Both the position numbers and the translations under genes were made by a program. From Flavipsychrobacter sp. (GTDB taxonomy: Bacteria > Bacteroidota > Bacteroidia > Chitinophagales > Chitinophagaceae), in assembly GCA_016786615.1 (NCBI GenBank), contig JAEUVX010000009.1, positions 310,001 to 374,000 of the forward strand: 64,000 bases of DNA. Direction: 5' to 3'. Under the pieces are notes generated by a model. The model saw only the letters and a program-made list of their open reading frames with translations. It searched no databases and had not been told where the DNA came from. Shown piece by piece: positions 62,650-64,000 of this stretch; within the stretch, counting starts at the first letter, position 1; the number at the start of each line of letters is the position of its first letter.

Positions 62650-63897
62650 ATGCTGAAAGGTTTCCGTGTATTAATGGTTACTAGTGTGAATATGGCTGCA
62701 AACCCACGTTGCCTGAAGGAACTGAAAACACTTGTGTCTTTTGGCGCGAATGTTACCGTTATAAAATTTGATTTCAACAACTGGAGTGTTGCATACGAAA
62801 AGGAGATAGAAGCAGAGTTGAACAGTGTTTCTTGGATTAAGTTGACAGTAGGTAGAGAGAGGATATTGCCTTGGATTACATCTACCATTATAAGTAAGTT
62901 GGCATCAACATTGTCAAAGATATTTCCTTCCAATAAAAAGCTGCTTGCTTATAAGCTCGATAAGAGAAGTTATCTTCTTAATAAACGATTACAGTCACTG
63001 CCTCCACAGTTCGATATCATTATAGGACATAATCCCGGTGTTTTTTGGCCGGTAAGTCAATATGCCGATAAGCACAACATACCATACGGTATTGATATTG
63101 AAGATTATCATGCAGGTGAAAGCGGTAAAAGTGTTGATGAATCTTCACAGATACTAATGAAAACTACATTGGCAAATGCTTCCTATATAACAGCAGCGTC
63201 ACCGCAGATATTGAGCAGAGTTGTAGCAGATGTAGGAGAGAAAAACAGTACAGGAGTAGTCAATAATGTTTTCGAACTGAAGATGCAGCCATCTTATAAA
63301 GAAAACGAGATAACAGCTGATAGTCCACATTTGAAAATAGTATGGTTCTCTCAATACGTAGGATTGAATCGTGGCTTGCAGGATGTATTTAACGCTATAA
63401 ATCGCATAAATCATTTTCCGGTACAATTAACGGTAATTGGAAATTGTACAGAGAGTATAAAACATTCATTGCTCTCGTGTTTAGTTACTGATAAGCATAG
63501 GGTGGAATTCGTTAATCCGATGCCTGAAAAGAAGCTTTTCGAGTTGTTGTCGGATAATCATATTGGTTTGGCATTGGAACCTGGATTCTCAATAAACAAT
63601 GATATAGCACTATCTAATAAGATACTGTCATACATACTTGCAGGTAATGCGATAATCGCGTCAGATACAGAGGCGCAAGCGTACTTCATTAGCAATAACC
63701 CCGGTGTAGGTATTGTATATCAAAAAGGTAATAGCGAACAACTGGCACAGTTATTAGAACAATTATATAGTAATCAGCAAGAATTGACTGAAATGCGAAA
63801 AGCGGCTTATACCCTTGCAGCATCTGCGCTGAACTGGGAACAGGAACAGCATCTTTTTATTAAACACGTACTATTAACAATAGAACATGCAGCTTAG
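62650..63897 (+). CDS. GT4-family glycosyltransferase
   Basis: A 415-residue GT-B protein. N-terminal region VLMVTSVNMAANPRCLKELKTL and IIGHNPGVFWPVSQYADKHN. The C-terminal domain has KIVWFSQYVGLNRGLQDVFNAI, LTVIGNC, VEFVNPMPEKKLFELLSDNHIGLALEP and SNKILSYILAGNAIIASDTEAQ. The EX7E-like motif is weak. The last 11 bases overlap the next methyltransferase frame. Confidence 0.82.
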   Translation: MLKGFRVLMVTSVNMAANPRCLKELKTLVSFGANVTVIKFDFNNWSVAYEKEIEAELNSVSWIKLTVGRERILPWITSTIISKLASTLSKIFPSNKKLLAYKLDKRSYLLNKRLQSLPPQFDIIIGHNPGVFWPVSQYADKHNIPYGIDIEDYHAGESGKSVDESSQILMKTTLANASYITAASPQILSRVVADVGEKNSTGVVNNVFELKMQPSYKENEITADSPHLKIVWFSQYVGLNRGLQDVFNAINRINHFPVQLTVIGNCTESIKHSLLSCLVTDKHRVEFVNPMPEKKLFELLSDNHIGLALEPGFSINNDIALSNKILSYILAGNAIIASDTEAQAYFISNNPGVGIVYQKGNSEQLAQLLEQLYSNQQELTEMRKAAYTLAASALNWEQEQHLFIKHVLLTIEHAA

Positions 63898-64000
63898 CCG
63901 GAATAAGGTATATGAAAATTCAGGAAACGTGGACGTTATCAATCTGGTAAAACATACCGGTGTCCGCGTGTTGGATATAGGTTGTGGCTCGGGCTCGGTA
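63887..64000 (+). CDS. Class I SAM-dependent methyltransferase, partial
   Basis: Only the first 38 codons are present before the right edge. The reading MQLSRNKVYENSGNVDVI is followed by RVLDIGCGSGSV, a complete SAM motif I. The start ATG at 63887 lies inside the end of the previous gene (11-base overlap). This shows that the polysaccharide locus continues past 64 kb. Confidence 0.75.
   Translation, partial: MQLSRNKVYENSGNVDVINLVKHTGVRVLDIGCGSGSV

Overview
The window is chromosomal DNA of a member of the Bacteroidota, most likely a Chitinophagaceae-like bacterium. The reasons are promoters of the TTG-N19..21-TAnnTTTG type, lack of clear Shine-Dalgarno sites, futalosine-pathway menaquinone genes, a PadR/PspC pair, a PUR-domain protein, a fused DAHP synthase-chorismate mutase, and Gram-negative envelope genes (lpxB, a Wza-type lipoprotein). 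There are no rRNA genes, CRISPR arrays, prophage genes or classical insertion sequences. Family names come from reading motifs by eye; no database search was possible.

Positions 1 to 35.6 kb are mostly housekeeping genes in short operons on both strands. They cover isoprenoids (ispE, dxs), translation and tRNA modification (rpmI, rplT, miaA, truB), the shikimate route (aroE, DAHP synthase-chorismate mutase), lipid A and phospholipid synthesis (lpxB, cdsA, a phosphatidylserine decarboxylase), pterins (folE, a QueD-like enzyme), menaquinone (mqnB, mqnD) and purine salvage (hpt). Also present are a ComA-like phosphosulfolactate synthase, a LysM/glucosaminidase protein, outer-membrane barrels, and an ABC exporter pair beside an arylsulfotransferase-like membrane protein. 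tRNA-Pro(GGG) lies at 32.1 kb.

At 10.3-10.84 kb is a compact accessory island. An intact tRNA-Ala(GGC) gene and a small GIY-YIG nuclease gene lie between two damaged tRNA-Ala copies. In both damaged copies exactly the anticodon arm is replaced by a 16-base palindrome, and a roughly 60 bp direct repeat brackets the nuclease gene. This is the best candidate here for an undescribed mobile or gene-conversion system.

From 35.7 kb to the right edge runs a surface-polysaccharide locus. It opens with a divergent pair, a Wza-like export lipoprotein and a Wzc-like tyrosine kinase with a Gly-Tyr tail. About 26 codirectional, tightly packed genes follow. They encode GDP-L-fucose synthesis (gmd, fcl) with a GT10 fucosyltransferase, an ABC glycan exporter whose ATPase has a C-terminal glycan-recognition domain, seven other glycosyltransferases and four methyltransferase-like proteins. 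They also encode an O-acyltransferase and a Wbp-type diamino-sugar set (oxidoreductase, N-acetyltransferase, aminotransferase), plus two sugar amidotransferases with one HisF-like partner. No HisH glutaminase, WbpA-type dehydrogenase, WbpI-type epimerase, initiating transferase or Wzy polymerase is visible. The locus is cut by the window edge inside a methyltransferase gene.
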